Origin: Micromonospora chokoriensis
Lineage (GTDB): Bacteria; Actinomycetota; Actinomycetes; Mycobacteriales; Micromonosporaceae
Length of the DNA stretch: 64,000 bases
Assembly (NCBI RefSeq): GCF_900091505.1
Contig: NZ_LT607409.1
Location: 372,001 to 436,000 of the forward strand
Reading direction: 5' to 3'
The notes under the pieces were generated by a model. It was not told where the DNA came from. It did no database searches and saw only the letters and a program-made list of their open reading frames with translations. The position numbers were made by a program, and so were the translations under genes. Below, piece by piece: positions 47,418 to 55,764 of this stretch (positions are counted from its first letter, which is position 1; the number at the start of each line of letters is the position of its first letter).

Positions 47418-49076
47418 TCAGGACGGCGGCACCCGCTGGTGCGGTTGGGGCGGATACGGCGGGTAGGGCACGTACGGCGGATACGGCGGGTTGGGCAGGT
47501 GGGGCGGCCTGTTCCGTCGGCCGCGCGTCAGGGTCGGGTCGACCAGCCCGGAGGTCAGGACGGCCAGCACCAGACCCGGCACGGCGGCCAGCAGGGCCAA
47601 CGACACCGCCGTCCGGGTGTCCGGCGGGTTGCCGTTCACCCAGCCGATCAGCGGCGCTCCGGCCAGGAAGACGGTGCACACGAGGCCAACCAGCATCCAG
47701 CCGACCCAGCGCGTCGTCGCGCCCTCGTACCAGGCGCGGACCGACACGACGACGGCCGGTGCGACGCCCACCGCCAGGGTGGCGGCCATCATGAACGACA
47801 CCCCGAGGATGTCGTCGCCCCGGTACCAGAACGCCGTCAACGCGAGGCCCACGAGCAGCATCGGCAGGGCGCCGACGAACCCCCACCAGCTCCCGCCACC
47901 CGCGCGACGGACGGCCAGAGAACTCGCCACCAGGGTGACCAGGGCGCCGAGGCTCACGGCGAGCACGACGGCGAGCAGCAGATCGAACGATCGGGTGCGA
48001 GGGCCGCTGCCGTCCAGCGTGGGCAGGGTCTCCGCCCCGTGGATCGCGCTGCGACCGTCCGCGGAGAGGAAGCCGTCCCGCTGCCATTCCCCGTTCGGCA
48101 GGCTGCGGAGGAAACCGTCCCGACCGTTGGCGACCAGCACCTCGTGGCCGCCACCGACGCGGGGATAGACGGTCAGTTCGCGGGAGGCGAAGTGCCGGCC
48201 GATGTCGCCCGGGTTGGGTGACTGGCGGGCCAGCGCCTCCCGCTGCCGGTCCGGCACCTCCCAGGCCACCCGCCAGGTGACACCGGCGTCGTCGCTCTGC
48301 TCCACCCGCAGGTGCCCGGTGACCACCCGGTAGCAGCGGCGGGCATCGTCGGGGGCGCAGGCCTGCCGGCGCGGCGAGTCCTGGCTGTTCAGTTGCTCCT
48401 TCTCGTCCTCGGTGGCGGCCCGCCAGGTCGCCGCGCCACTGTCGCTGACCGCCCACGCCCCGTCCGACGGACTGGTCGGCCAGTTCTGCGTGCTGTAGCC
48501 GCTGCCGACCGAGATCGCGGGTTTGCCGTCGAGCACCGCGGTTCCCAGCGCGTAGGGGTACCACACGGCGCTGGTGGCGGCCACGGCCAGCACCGCCGGC
48601 GGCAGCACCACGAGCATTCGGGCCACCCGTGCGGCCCGTCGCCGCACCGGCCGCACGCGGGCCCTCGTCCAACTCCACCAGGCCAGGCCGAGGGCCGGCA
48701 CTGTGAGCAGGTCGGTCCAGTCGGCCCGGACCAGCGACGGCCCGGCCAGCACGGTCCAGGCGGAGGAGGCGAGTTGGGCCGCGTACCCGCTGGATTTGAC
48801 GACCGCGAACCCGGCGCCCACCGCGACCAGGCCGACCACCGCGGCGGTCCGGGCCGGCAGCCGCGGCACCAGGAGGGTCAGCAGCACCGCGACCAACGGC
48901 GGAGCGAGCACCAGGCCGGCGACGTCGCTCAGCTTGCCGGTCAGCAGCCCGGGAAATGCCGGCTTCAACACGTGGTCGTTGACGACCAGCAGGACCAGGG
49001 CGAGCAGCGTGGTGGGGTGGCAGAGCCAGGACAGTGTCGTCGGTGCGCCGTCGTGCCGTGCCTCGGGACCGGTCAT
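47418..49076 (-). CDS. Polytopic membrane protein with extracellular beta-propeller-like insert, unknown
   Basis: A 552-residue protein: about five membrane segments (residues 16-180), an extracytoplasmic insert of about 170 residues with DGAWAVSDSGAATWRAATE and SDDAGVTWRVAWEVP, then five more membrane segments and a Pro/Tyr-rich tail with repeated YPPY. The SDxGxTW-like pattern resembles BNR/sialidase-type propeller repeats, but only two are clear. Cys 238 and 246 may pair. No named family is recognised. Confidence 0.7.
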   Translation of the reverse strand: MTGPEARHDGAPTTLSWLCHPTTLLALVLLVVNDHVLKPAFPGLLTGKLSDVAGLVLAPPLVAVLLTLLVPRLPARTAAVVGLVAVGAGFAVVKSSGYAAQLASSAWTVLAGPSLVRADWTDLLTVPALGLAWWSWTRARVRPVRRRAARVARMLVVLPPAVLAVAATSAVWYPYALGTAVLDGKPAISVGSGYSTQNWPTSPSDGAWAVSDSGAATWRAATEDEKEQLNSQDSPRRQACAPDDARRCYRVVTGHLRVEQSDDAGVTWRVAWEVPDRQREALARQSPNPGDIGRHFASRELTVYPRVGGGHEVLVANGRDGFLRSLPNGEWQRDGFLSADGRSAIHGAETLPTLDGSGPRTRSFDLLLAVVLAVSLGALVTLVASSLAVRRAGGGSWWGFVGALPMLLVGLALTAFWYRGDDILGVSFMMAATLAVGVAPAVVVSVRAWYEGATTRWVGWMLVGLVCTVFLAGAPLIGWVNGNPPDTRTAVSLALLAAVPGLVLAVLTSGLVDPTLTRGRRNRPPHLPNPPYPPYVPYPPYPPQPHQRVPPS

Positions 49077-49141
49077 TCCCTCAGGGTGCGGTGAGCGCGT
49101 CTCGGTCCGGCTACGGACCGGTCCGCTTCCGATACCGACGG

Positions 49142-50110
49142 TCAGCCGGCGTCGGAGGAGTGCCCCGGAAACAGGTGCGCGCTCGGGTCGATGGCCACCG
49201 CCGCGTTGTTGACGGCCGTGGCAGCCTCGCCGAAGCCGGTCGCGATCAGCCGGACCTTGCCCGGGTATTCGGTGATGTCACCCGCCGCGAAGACCCTCGG
49301 CAGGTTCGTCGCCATCGCGCTGTCCACCAGGATGTGCCGGCGGTCCAGGTCGAGCCCCCACTCGGCGAGAGGGCCCAGGTCGGCGGTGAAGCCGAGGGCC
49401 GCCACCACGACGTCCACCGGCAGGGTCTCGGCCGCGCCACCGCGCACCGTCACCTCGGCGCCGGTCACCGCGCCGTCCCCGAGCAGCCGGCTGACCTCGG
49501 CGTTGACCACCACCCGCACCGGCAGCGACAGCACCCGGGCCACCGTCGAGGCGTGCGCCCGGAACTTCTCCCGCCGGTGTACGAGGGTCACCGAACGGGC
49601 CAACGGTTGCAGCGCCAGCGCCCAGTCGAAGGCGGAGTCGCCGCCACCGACGATCAGCACGTCCCGGTCGGCCAACTCGGCGGGATCGGTGACGAAGTAG
49701 ACGATCCCCGTGCCGGGAGCGCCGTCGGCGCACGGCAGCGGCCGAGGGCTGAAGCTGCCGAGCCCGCCGGTGATCACGACCGCTCCGCACTGGAGCTGCT
49801 CGCCGCCGGCCAGGCCGAGGACCGGACGACCGTCGGAGTACGCGAGTTTCTCGGCGCGGGTGCCGAGCAGGTACTGCGGATTGAACGGCGCTGCCTGGGC
49901 GACCAGGTTGGCCACCAGGTCGCGGCCCTTGACGGCGGGGAAACCGGCCACGTCGAGGATCAGCTTCTCCGGGTACATCGCGGTGACCTGACCGCCTGGC
50001 TCCGGCAGCGCGTCGATCACCGCCACCGAGAGACCGCGGAACCCGGCGTAGTACGCGGCGAAGAGACCGGCCGGACCGGCCCCGATCACGGCGACATCGA
50101 CCTCACGCAT
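49142..50110 (-). CDS. FAD-dependent NAD(P) oxidoreductase, ferredoxin-NADP reductase/TrxR-like fold
   Basis: A 322-residue flavoprotein with FAD motif VIGAGPAGLFAAYYAGFRG (residues 6-24), YPEKLILDVAGFPAVKG near 48, the NADPH motif IVGGGDSAFDWA near 154 and VFAAGDITEYPGKVRLIATGFGEA near 270. It lacks the redox-active CxxC of thioredoxin reductases, so it fits thioredoxin-reductase-like ferredoxin/flavodoxin-NADP(+) reductases. It stands alone between two unrelated genes. Confidence 0.88.
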   Translation of the reverse strand: MREVDVAVIGAGPAGLFAAYYAGFRGLSVAVIDALPEPGGQVTAMYPEKLILDVAGFPAVKGRDLVANLVAQAAPFNPQYLLGTRAEKLAYSDGRPVLGLAGGEQLQCGAVVITGGLGSFSPRPLPCADGAPGTGIVYFVTDPAELADRDVLIVGGGDSAFDWALALQPLARSVTLVHRREKFRAHASTVARVLSLPVRVVVNAEVSRLLGDGAVTGAEVTVRGGAAETLPVDVVVAALGFTADLGPLAEWGLDLDRRHILVDSAMATNLPRVFAAGDITEYPGKVRLIATGFGEAATAVNNAAVAIDPSAHLFPGHSSDAG

Positions 50111-50215
50111 GGCGTACCGTCGCTTTCCGCTTACGGATCAACGCTTGCTGATCTCGACCGTAGGCGGACGACGGCGGTCGGGCAAGGACGTCCCAGAGGC
50201 GCGCCGAGGATTCGG

Positions 50216-50869
50216 TCAGGGAAGGCTGAGCGTGGAGCCCGAGTAGTCCGGACCTTCCACGGTGGGTCGCCGTCGCCGGAACAGGATCGCCGCGACGACA
50301 CCGCCGAGCAGCCCGAACAGGTGGCCCTGCCAGGAGATCCGCTCGTCGGTGGGGAGGATGCCGACCAGTTGCCAGCCGTAGAGCAGGCCGACCAGGAGGA
50401 CGACGGCGAAGTTCCACCAGCTCCGTTCGACGATGCCCCGGGTGAGCAGAATGCCGAGGTAGCCGAAGATGACGCCGCTCGCGCCGACCACCACCGAGTT
50501 GGGCGAGCCGGTGAACCAGACGCCGAGACCGCTCACCAGGATGATGACGAGGGTCGACCACAGGAACCGGCGGGCTCCGGCGGCCAGGACGAACGTGCCC
50601 AGCAGGATCAGCGGGATGCTGTTGCTGTAGAGGTGGTCGAAGCCGTGGTGCAGGAACGGTGAGAAGAAGACACCGTCCAGCCCGTCGATGCGTTGCGGGA
50701 TGATGCCGGCCGTGGCGTCCAGGCCGAAGGCGAGGCCCTGGTCGGCGGCCTCGATGAGGAAGAGGAACGGGACCACCGCGCACATGGCGACGAAAGCCCG
50801 GCCGAGCGAGGCGTAGAACGACTCGGTGCCGAACCGGTAGGGGTCGTCACTTGACGGGTGCAGGGTCAC
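50216..50869 (-). CDS. Rhomboid family intramembrane serine protease
   Basis: A 217-residue protein with six membrane segments. Ser 131 in VGASGVIFG and His 183 in WQGHLFGLLGG form the catalytic dyad, and the HGFDHLYSN loop (residues 75-83) holds the usual HxxxHxxxN-type motif. It would cut membrane proteins within the bilayer. The start is GTG 50869. Substrates are unknown. Confidence 0.93.
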   Translation of the reverse strand: MTLHPSSDDPYRFGTESFYASLGRAFVAMCAVVPFLFLIEAADQGLAFGLDATAGIIPQRIDGLDGVFFSPFLHHGFDHLYSNSIPLILLGTFVLAAGARRFLWSTLVIILVSGLGVWFTGSPNSVVVGASGVIFGYLGILLTRGIVERSWWNFAVVLLVGLLYGWQLVGILPTDERISWQGHLFGLLGGVVAAILFRRRRPTVEGPDYSGSTLSLP

Positions 50870-50982
50870 GCTACAACTGCTATCAGCAAAAGCGGACGAC
50901 CGCCACTCGCATCCCGTTCGAGCAGACCGGGGTACGGGCGACGGCGGGGCGGTGGCTTCCCACCCTCCCCGCCGTCGAACCG

Positions 50983-51660
50983 TCAGTAGCTGCCGTTGTT
51001 CTGGAAGTGGGTCCAGGCGCCGCAGGGCGTCTTGTACCTGCCCTTGATGTAGCTCAGCCCCCACTTGATCTGGGTGGCCGGGCTGGTCTGCCAGTCGGCG
51101 CCGAAGGCGCTCATCTTGTTGCCCGGGTACGCCTGCGGGATGCCGTACGCGCCGGAGGAGGAGTTGCGGGCCTTGTGGTTCCAGCCGCTCTCCTTGTTCC
51201 AGAGCTTGTCCAGGCAGGGGAACTCGGCGATACCGAAGCCGCTGTCGATCATCAGCGCGCAGCCGATCTTCCGGTTGCCGCTGTACTCCTCGCAGGACGC
51301 GGGGATGGGCCCGTCGTACGGCTTCGCGGGTGCGTTGGCCGCGTCGCGTTCGCGCTTGCGGGACGCCGCGGCTGCCTCGGCCCGGCGGGCCCGCTCGGCG
51401 GCCTCCTTGGCGGCCTGTGCCGCGCGCAGCTTGGCCTGGTATTCGGCGGCCCGCTGCTGGGCGAACTTGACCTGGCTCGCGGCCTGCCGCTCGCGCTGGT
51501 ACGCGAGATCGGCCCGGTCGACCTCGTGGCTGACCTGCTCGGCCAGGCCCTGTTGCTGGGTTTCCCGGTTTTCGCCCAGGTAGAAGCCACCGGCTACGCC
51601 CACGGAGAGCAGCGCCACGGCGGCCGTACGGGCACCCAACCGGCTCCACAGCCGACTCAC
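50983..51660 (-). CDS. Secreted lytic transglycosylase-like protein (SLT/RPF-type fold)
   Basis: A 225-residue protein. Residues 1-28 form a signal or anchor helix and 35-110 an Ala/Arg/Lys-rich coiled coil. The C-terminal domain contains LWNKESGWNHKARNSSSGAYG with the likely catalytic Glu 157, then PQAYPGNKM and TQIKWGLSYIKGRYKTPCGAW. This is the common actinobacterial goose-lysozyme/SLT-like module acting on peptidoglycan. The GTG 51660 start follows a leader of over 200 nt with a stable hairpin. Confidence 0.88.
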   Translation of the reverse strand: MSRLWSRLGARTAAVALLSVGVAGGFYLGENRETQQQGLAEQVSHEVDRADLAYQRERQAASQVKFAQQRAAEYQAKLRAAQAAKEAAERARRAEAAAASRKRERDAANAPAKPYDGPIPASCEEYSGNRKIGCALMIDSGFGIAEFPCLDKLWNKESGWNHKARNSSSGAYGIPQAYPGNKMSAFGADWQTSPATQIKWGLSYIKGRYKTPCGAWTHFQNNGSY

Positions 51661-51858
51661 GAAGTGGTCCCTTCGTCGGGGGCAAGGACGCGGCCCGATG
51701 CCGGCCGCAGGTGGGCCGTCAACCGTGCCACGAGCGCCCCGACCGGTTGCCGGCCGCTCCGACGCACCGACCGCCGCCGATGTCGTTCCGCTCGGGACGA
51801 ACGATCACCAACGATGCTCATGGTGCGTGGACGCTCGTGGGACACGATTGCGCACAGT

Positions 51859-51885
51859 GAGGCCGTTGGGAAACCAACCGACCTC
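51859..51885 (-). promoter_or_regulatory. Leader hairpin upstream of the transglycosylase gene
   Basis: On the minus strand GAGGTCGGTTGG pairs with CCAACGGCCTC through one bulged G, with a short U-rich loop. It lies about 200 nt upstream of the start, just after an AT-rich stretch (51901-51935) likely to hold the promoter. The whole 51661-51936 gap shows no gene. Confidence 0.4.
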
Positions 51886-51936
51886 TTTGTGATCTGCGCC
51901 ACGTATCAAATATAGACAAAGGGCCCTAAAAAGTCA

Positions 51937-53352
51937 TCAGATCGGGATGTCCTCCAGGAGATCGGTCACCATCGCCGCGATCGGCGAGCGCTCCGAGCGG
52001 CTGAGCGTGACGTGCGCGAAGAGCGGATGGCCCTTGAGCGCCTCGATGACGGCGGTGACCCCGTCGTGCCGGCCCACCCGCAGGTTGTCCCGCTGGGCCA
52101 CGTCATGGGTGAGCACCACCCGGGAGCCCTGCCCGATCCGGGACAGCACCGTCAACAGCACCCCACGCTCCAGCGACTGGGCCTCGTCCACGATCACGTA
52201 CGCGTCGTGCAGGCTGCGCCCCCGGATGTGGGTCAGCGGCAACACCTCGAGGATGCCCCGCGAGGTGACCTCCTCCAGCACGTTCTCGTGCACCACAGCG
52301 CCGAGCGTGTCGAAGACCGCCTGCGCCCAGGGCGACATCTTCTCCGACTCCGAACCCGGCAGGTAGCCCAACTCCTGACCGCCGACGGCGTACAGCGGGC
52401 GGAACACGATCACCTTCTTGTGCCGGCGACGCTCCATCACCGCCTCCAGCCCGGCGCAGAGCGCCAGCGCCGACTTGCCGGTGCCGGCCCGGCCACCCAT
52501 CGAGACGATCCCGATCGACTCGTCGAGCAGCAGGTCGAGAGCGATCCGCTGCTCGGCGGAACGGCCGTGCAGACCGAACGCCTCCCGGTCGCCCCGGACC
52601 AGACGCACCGACTTGTCCGGTAGCACCCGGCCGAGCGCCGAACCACGCCCCGAGTGCAGCACCAGACCGGTGTGACAGGGCAACCCGGCCGCCTCGTCGA
52701 GGTCGAGCGTCTCGCCGCCGTACAACCGGCCGATCTGCTCGTCGCTCAACTCCATCTCGGACATGCCGGTCCAGGTCGGGTCGCTGGCCTGGCCGTGGCG
52801 GTACTCGTCGGCGCGTAGACCCACCGAGGCCGCCTTGACCCGCAGCGGCATGTCCTTGCTGACCAGGGTCACCTCCCGCCCCTCGGCGGCGAGGTTGAGC
52901 GCGACGGAGAGGATCCGGGCGTCGTTGCTCTCGTTGCGGAAGCCGGGAGGCAGCACCCCGTCGTCGGTGTGGTTCAGCTCCACCCGCAGGGTGCCGCCCG
53001 CATCGTTGGCGGGCACCGGAGTGTCCAGGCGGCCGTGCCGGATGCGCAGGTCGTCGAGCATCCGCAGTGACTGCCGGGCGAACCAGCCCAGCTCGGGATG
53101 GTGCCGCTTGCCCTCCAATTCGGTGATGACCACCAGGGGCAGCACCACCTCGTGCTCGGCGAACCGGTGGAACGCCGCCGGATCGGAGAGCAGCACGGAC
53201 GTGTCCAGGACAAAGGCCTGGCCTGCTGGTCGCGGCTCCTTGGGGTCGGCCGGCGCGGCGGCCGCCGAACGGCGGCTCCTGGTGGCACGGCGGGTCGTGG
53301 CAGTCGCGGCCGGGGTCTGGTCGGCACCGGCGGGGGTACGGCGAGTCGTCAC
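51937..53352 (-). CDS. PIN-PhoH (PhoH2) family ATPase/ribonuclease
   Basis: A 471-residue fusion. The N-terminal PIN RNase domain starts at [13 protein letters not shown] (Asp 50), with further acidic residues in [11 protein letters not shown]. The C-terminal PhoH P-loop ATPase has [12 protein letters not shown] near residue 287 and [10 protein letters not shown] near 386. PhoH2 proteins of mycobacteria unwind and cleave RNA. GTG 53352 is preferred because GGAGCAGG lies just upstream. A basic disordered N-terminus precedes the PIN domain. Confidence 0.93.
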   Translation of the reverse strand: MTTRRTPAGADQTPAATATTRRATRSRRSAAAAPADPKEPRPAGQAFVLDTSVLLSDPAAFHRFAEHEVVLPLVVITELEGKRHHPELGWFARQSLRMLDDLRIRHGRLDTPVPANDAGGTLRVELNHTDDGVLPPGFRNESNDARILSVALNLAAEGREVTLVSKDMPLRVKAASVGLRADEYRHGQASDPTWTGMSEMELSDEQIGRLYGGETLDLDEAAGLPCHTGLVLHSGRGSALGRVLPDKSVRLVRGDREAFGLHGRSAEQRIALDLLLDESIGIVSMGGRAGTGKSALALCAGLEAVMERRRHKKVIVFRPLYAVGGQELGYLPGSESEKMSPWAQAVFDTLGAVVHENVLEEVTSRGILEVLPLTHIRGRSLHDAYVIVDEAQSLERGVLLTVLSRIGQGSRVVLTHDVAQRDNLRVGRHDGVTAVIEALKGHPLFAHVTLSRSERSPIAAMVTDLLEDIPI

Positions 53353-53610
53353 AGGCCTGCTCCGACGGATGGGCACCCGCCACCCGCGTTCCGCCTCCTC
53401 CGGTGCCCGGGGACACGGGGTCGGATGCGGAACCCCGTGCGCGAGGTCGCAGATCCGGGCGGACCGGCTGGCTCGGGAGAACCCCGTGCCATGCCTAGAC
53501 GCTAGCCCCGCCGGACCCTCTCGGCTAGAGGTCGGACGTGGATCTCCCAAGACGGGTGCGTGAACACCCCTTCACCACGGCACCTACCCGCCGGAAGGCA
53601 CCGCGGCGGA
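53353..53610. other. Intergenic region upstream of the PhoH gene, no gene seen
   Basis: No coding region with normal features is visible here. It should contain the PhoH promoter, but no confident -10/-35 pair could be picked. Confidence 0.5.
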
Positions 53611-53651
53611 ACCGGCCGGGATGCATGCCCCCTGCGCGCATCCCGGCCGGT
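53611..53651 (-). terminator. Terminator hairpin downstream of the small unknown gene pair
   Basis: Perfect 14-bp arms ACCGGCCGGGATGC (53611-53624) and its complement (53638-53651) with a 13-nt loop. It lies 108 bp downstream of the minus-strand gene ending at 53759. Confidence 0.7.
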
Positions 53652-53758
53652 GGGGCCACCGTCACCGGTCTGACGTGACCCCCGACGGTGCGTGTCCGCC
53701 GCGGACGACGCACCGCGTTCTTGGCGTCGGTCGGCGGGGCGACACCCGCCGGCCCACG

Positions 53759-54097
53759 TCAACCGGTACGTCGGACGAGCGTGCCGGTCGGGTGCCGCCC
53801 GGTGATCGGGGCGGCCGGCGCGGCGAACGACGAGCCGGTGTAGGTGGTGCCGGGCCGGGGAGCGACGGCGCCCGCCGAGCGGGCCACGCTCGCCGGCGCG
53901 ACCGACAGGGCCGAGGCGATTGCCGCCTGGGCGTCACGACGACGCCTGTTCCAGGCGCCCCGGTCGCCGTCGAAGTAGCCCTGCCGGTAGCCGAAGCGGT
54001 AGCCGATGCGATAACTGAGCTGCCCGTGCAGGCGGCCGGCGGCGTAGCTGGTGGCACCGAGCACCAGGACGAGGAAGACCGCGAGGAACGGGCTCAT
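53759..54097 (-). CDS. Small membrane-anchored protein, unknown
   Basis: A 112-residue protein: an N-terminal hydrophobic segment (FLAVFLVLVLGATSYAAG), then YRIGYRFGYRQGYFDGDRGAW, a Tyr/Gly/Arg-rich repeat of about four residues, and an Ala/Pro tail. ATG 54097 follows GGAG. It lies 31 bp after the next gene on the same strand, probably one operon. No family recognised. Confidence 0.65.
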   Translation of the reverse strand: MSPFLAVFLVLVLGATSYAAGRLHGQLSYRIGYRFGYRQGYFDGDRGAWNRRRRDAQAAIASALSVAPASVARSAGAVAPRPGTTYTGSSFAAPAAPITGRHPTGTLVRRTG

Positions 54098-54128
54098 CGG
54101 GCAGCTCCGGCCCCGCTCGGACGGCGGG

Positions 54129-54476
54129 TCATCGCTCCTCCGGCTCGATCGTGGTCGGATCCGCGACGAGCAGGCGGTCCAGGTCGTCGGTGCTGACCTC
54201 CTCGACCAGCTCGACGCTGATCCGGCAGCCGTCGAGCACGACCTCGGCCACCGAGGAACGGCGGATCTCACCGCCGGCGTCGTAGACCCGGACGCTCAGC
54301 TCAGGGCAGCCGAGATGGGTACGCCAGGCGTTCCACTCGGCGCGGTCGCCGACGCTCAGCGACAGGTAACGGCAGCCTCGGGCGAGGTAGAGCCGCCAGG
54401 GAGCGGTCAGCCCCGCGGCCACCCCCTCGGCGATCAGCCCGAAGGCCTGGGCGCGGGTGGCGAGCTCGGTCACCAC
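54129..54476 (-). CDS. Small soluble protein, unknown
   Basis: A 115-residue protein without signal peptide or membrane segment: APWRLYLARGCRYLSLSVGD, EWNAWRTHLGCPELSVRVYD and SVAEVVLDGCRISVELVEE. It appears to be a compact alpha/beta domain. GTG 54476 or GTG 54473 follows GAGGGGG. It is divergent from the XRE regulator and may be controlled by the box array between them. Confidence 0.65.
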   Translation of the reverse strand: MVTELATRAQAFGLIAEGVAAGLTAPWRLYLARGCRYLSLSVGDRAEWNAWRTHLGCPELSVRVYDAGGEIRRSSVAEVVLDGCRISVELVEEVSTDDLDRLLVADPTTIEPEER

Positions 54477-54528
54477 ACCCCCTCGGCACCGGGGGCGTGA
54501 CGCATGTGAGCACCAATCGTCTCATGCA

Positions 54529-54690
54529 CGTGACACACCGTAGATTGTCCCATGGGCGTGACAGTATCAGCTTTTCGTCCCCTTACGTTGACCACTATGG
54601 GCATCTATTCTGCCCGCGTGACACCCCTCGACAGTGACATCGAATCGTTTACCGGAAATCCGAAGGCCCCGTCACGTCCGCGTGACAGTA
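54529..54690. promoter_or_regulatory. Array of five GTGACA boxes in a divergent promoter region
   Basis: GTGACA occurs at 54530, 54558, 54618, 54634 and 54682, all on the plus strand. CGTGACAGTA is exact at 54557-54566 and 54681-54690. The region 54477-54725 is less GC-rich than its surroundings and lies between the divergent small-protein operon and the XRE regulator. It looks like an operator array, possibly bound by the adjacent regulator. Confidence 0.45.
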
Positions 54691-54725
54691 GCGAGCCGGG
54701 GCGGGCACTCACCTCCGGCTGGCCG

Positions 54726-54731
54726 TACGGT
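54726..54731 (+). promoter_or_regulatory. -10 hexamer TACGGT, leaderless start of XRE regulator
   Basis: TACGGT, 6 nt, GTG 54738. It sets this start against in-frame ATGs at 54552 and 54597. Confidence 0.55.
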
Positions 54732-54737
54732 CACGGG

Positions 54738-55181
54738 GTGACCGAGACGGCCAATGCGCGGAAGATCGCGTTCGCCACCTTCGTGCGGCGCGCCCTGGAC
54801 GAGGCACGGGCGACCCGGGCCTGGAGCGGCACCGAGGTGTCCCGACGCACGGGCGTGTCCCGACAGACCATCAACCGGTGGGTCCGGGGCGACTGGGCCA
54901 GCGACCCGGAGGCCGAACGGGTCGTCGCCTTCTGCGAGGGCCTGGGGCTGAATCCGGCCGCCGCCTTCGCGGCACTCGGCTGGGACCGCGCCGCGACGGG
55001 TCACCGCACCGATCAGCCCGCCCCTCCGATGGACCCCGACGTCGAGGCGTTGCTACGCCGACTCGTCGATCCGAACGTGTCGGACGCGGAGAAGTTCCAC
55101 ATCCGCGAAACCATTAGATACCTCGCATACCGCCCAACGTTGCCGGTCGATGTCCGAAAAAGAGGCAATCAGGCCGGGTAG
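54738..55181 (+). CDS. XRE-type helix-turn-helix transcriptional regulator
   Basis: A 147-residue protein. The N-terminal 70 residues contain an HTH (SGTEVSRRTGVSRQTINRWV then FCEGLGLNPAAAFAALGW), and the C-terminal part is helical (PDVEALLRRLVDPNVSDAEK, FHIRETIRYLAYRP). The helix-turn-helix matches a Cro/C1-like fold. No ligand domain is seen. It is divergent from two small unknown genes and followed 162 bp later by a small membrane protein. The codons ending ATT AGA are unusual for this genome. Confidence 0.85.
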   Translation: MTETANARKIAFATFVRRALDEARATRAWSGTEVSRRTGVSRQTINRWVRGDWASDPEAERVVAFCEGLGLNPAAAFAALGWDRAATGHRTDQPAPPMDPDVEALLRRLVDPNVSDAEKFHIRETIRYLAYRPTLPVDVRKRGNQAG

Positions 55182-55343
55182 TTCCTCAGATAGCGCAAGA
55201 ACGCCTGGTCAGGTTCATTCGTTTACCTCCGGGGCAGGAACGGGCACGCTAGCGTCCCTATTCGTACTGCTTGGGCTCGTCATCGGCGGGGGGACGGGAC
55301 AAGGCCGAACCCAGCCCTGCGGGACAGAAGGAGGGGTCTGTCC

Positions 55344-55697
55344 ATGACCCTGAAATGGTTGGCAGTCGTGGTCGCGACCGTGTCGATGACACTGTGGGCG
55401 ACCGGCAACGCGGTGACTCTCGCAGTCGACGGCGGGCAACTCCCGCTGCTCGTCAATCTCTTCGTGCTCATCGCCGCCGGCACCGCGGTCGTCCTGGCCG
55501 TCGTCGCCGAGTTGCACGAGCGCCTGAACGATCGGATCACCGCCCTCACCGAGTTCCTGGTGGCACGGCTCAACGAGATCGAGAACCACACCGGTGATCG
55601 CAACACCGGGTTCGTGGAGGGCTACCTGTTGAGTCACGGCCAGGAGGCGGCGGTGGTGCCGTTCGGCCGGCGCGGACGGGGAGCCGCCGAACGCTGA
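55344..55697 (+). CDS. Small two-helix membrane protein, unknown
   Basis: A 117-residue protein with two membrane segments (residues 4-26 and 34-58), then an amphipathic helix (ELHERLNDRITALTEFLVAR) and a soluble tail with GFVEGYLLSHGQ. ATG 55344 follows AAGGAGGGG at good distance. It is co-directional with the XRE gene. No family recognised. Confidence 0.75.
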   Translation: MTLKWLAVVVATVSMTLWATGNAVTLAVDGGQLPLLVNLFVLIAAGTAVVLAVVAELHERLNDRITALTEFLVARLNEIENHTGDRNTGFVEGYLLSHGQEAAVVPFGRRGRGAAER

Positions 55698-55751
55698 TTG
55701 CGTACCGCCGAACGGGTCCGCTCGGCCAGGAATGAGCCCCGATCGCCGGGG

Positions 55752-55757
55752 TACGCT
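55752..55757 (+). promoter_or_regulatory. -10 hexamer TACGCT, leaderless start of otsB
   Basis: TACGCT, 7 nt, GTG 55765. Confidence 0.5.
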
Positions 55758-55764
55758 GACGCGC

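Noticed and set aside
51661..51936. c-di-AMP (ydaO) riboswitch upstream of the transglycosylase-like gene
   Set aside because: I could not find the conserved ydaO core words. Kept only as an unassigned leader.
54552..54737. Upstream starts (ATG 54552 or 54597) for the XRE regulator
   Set aside because: They would place the GTGACA boxes inside the gene. The hexamer at 54726 favours GTG 54738.
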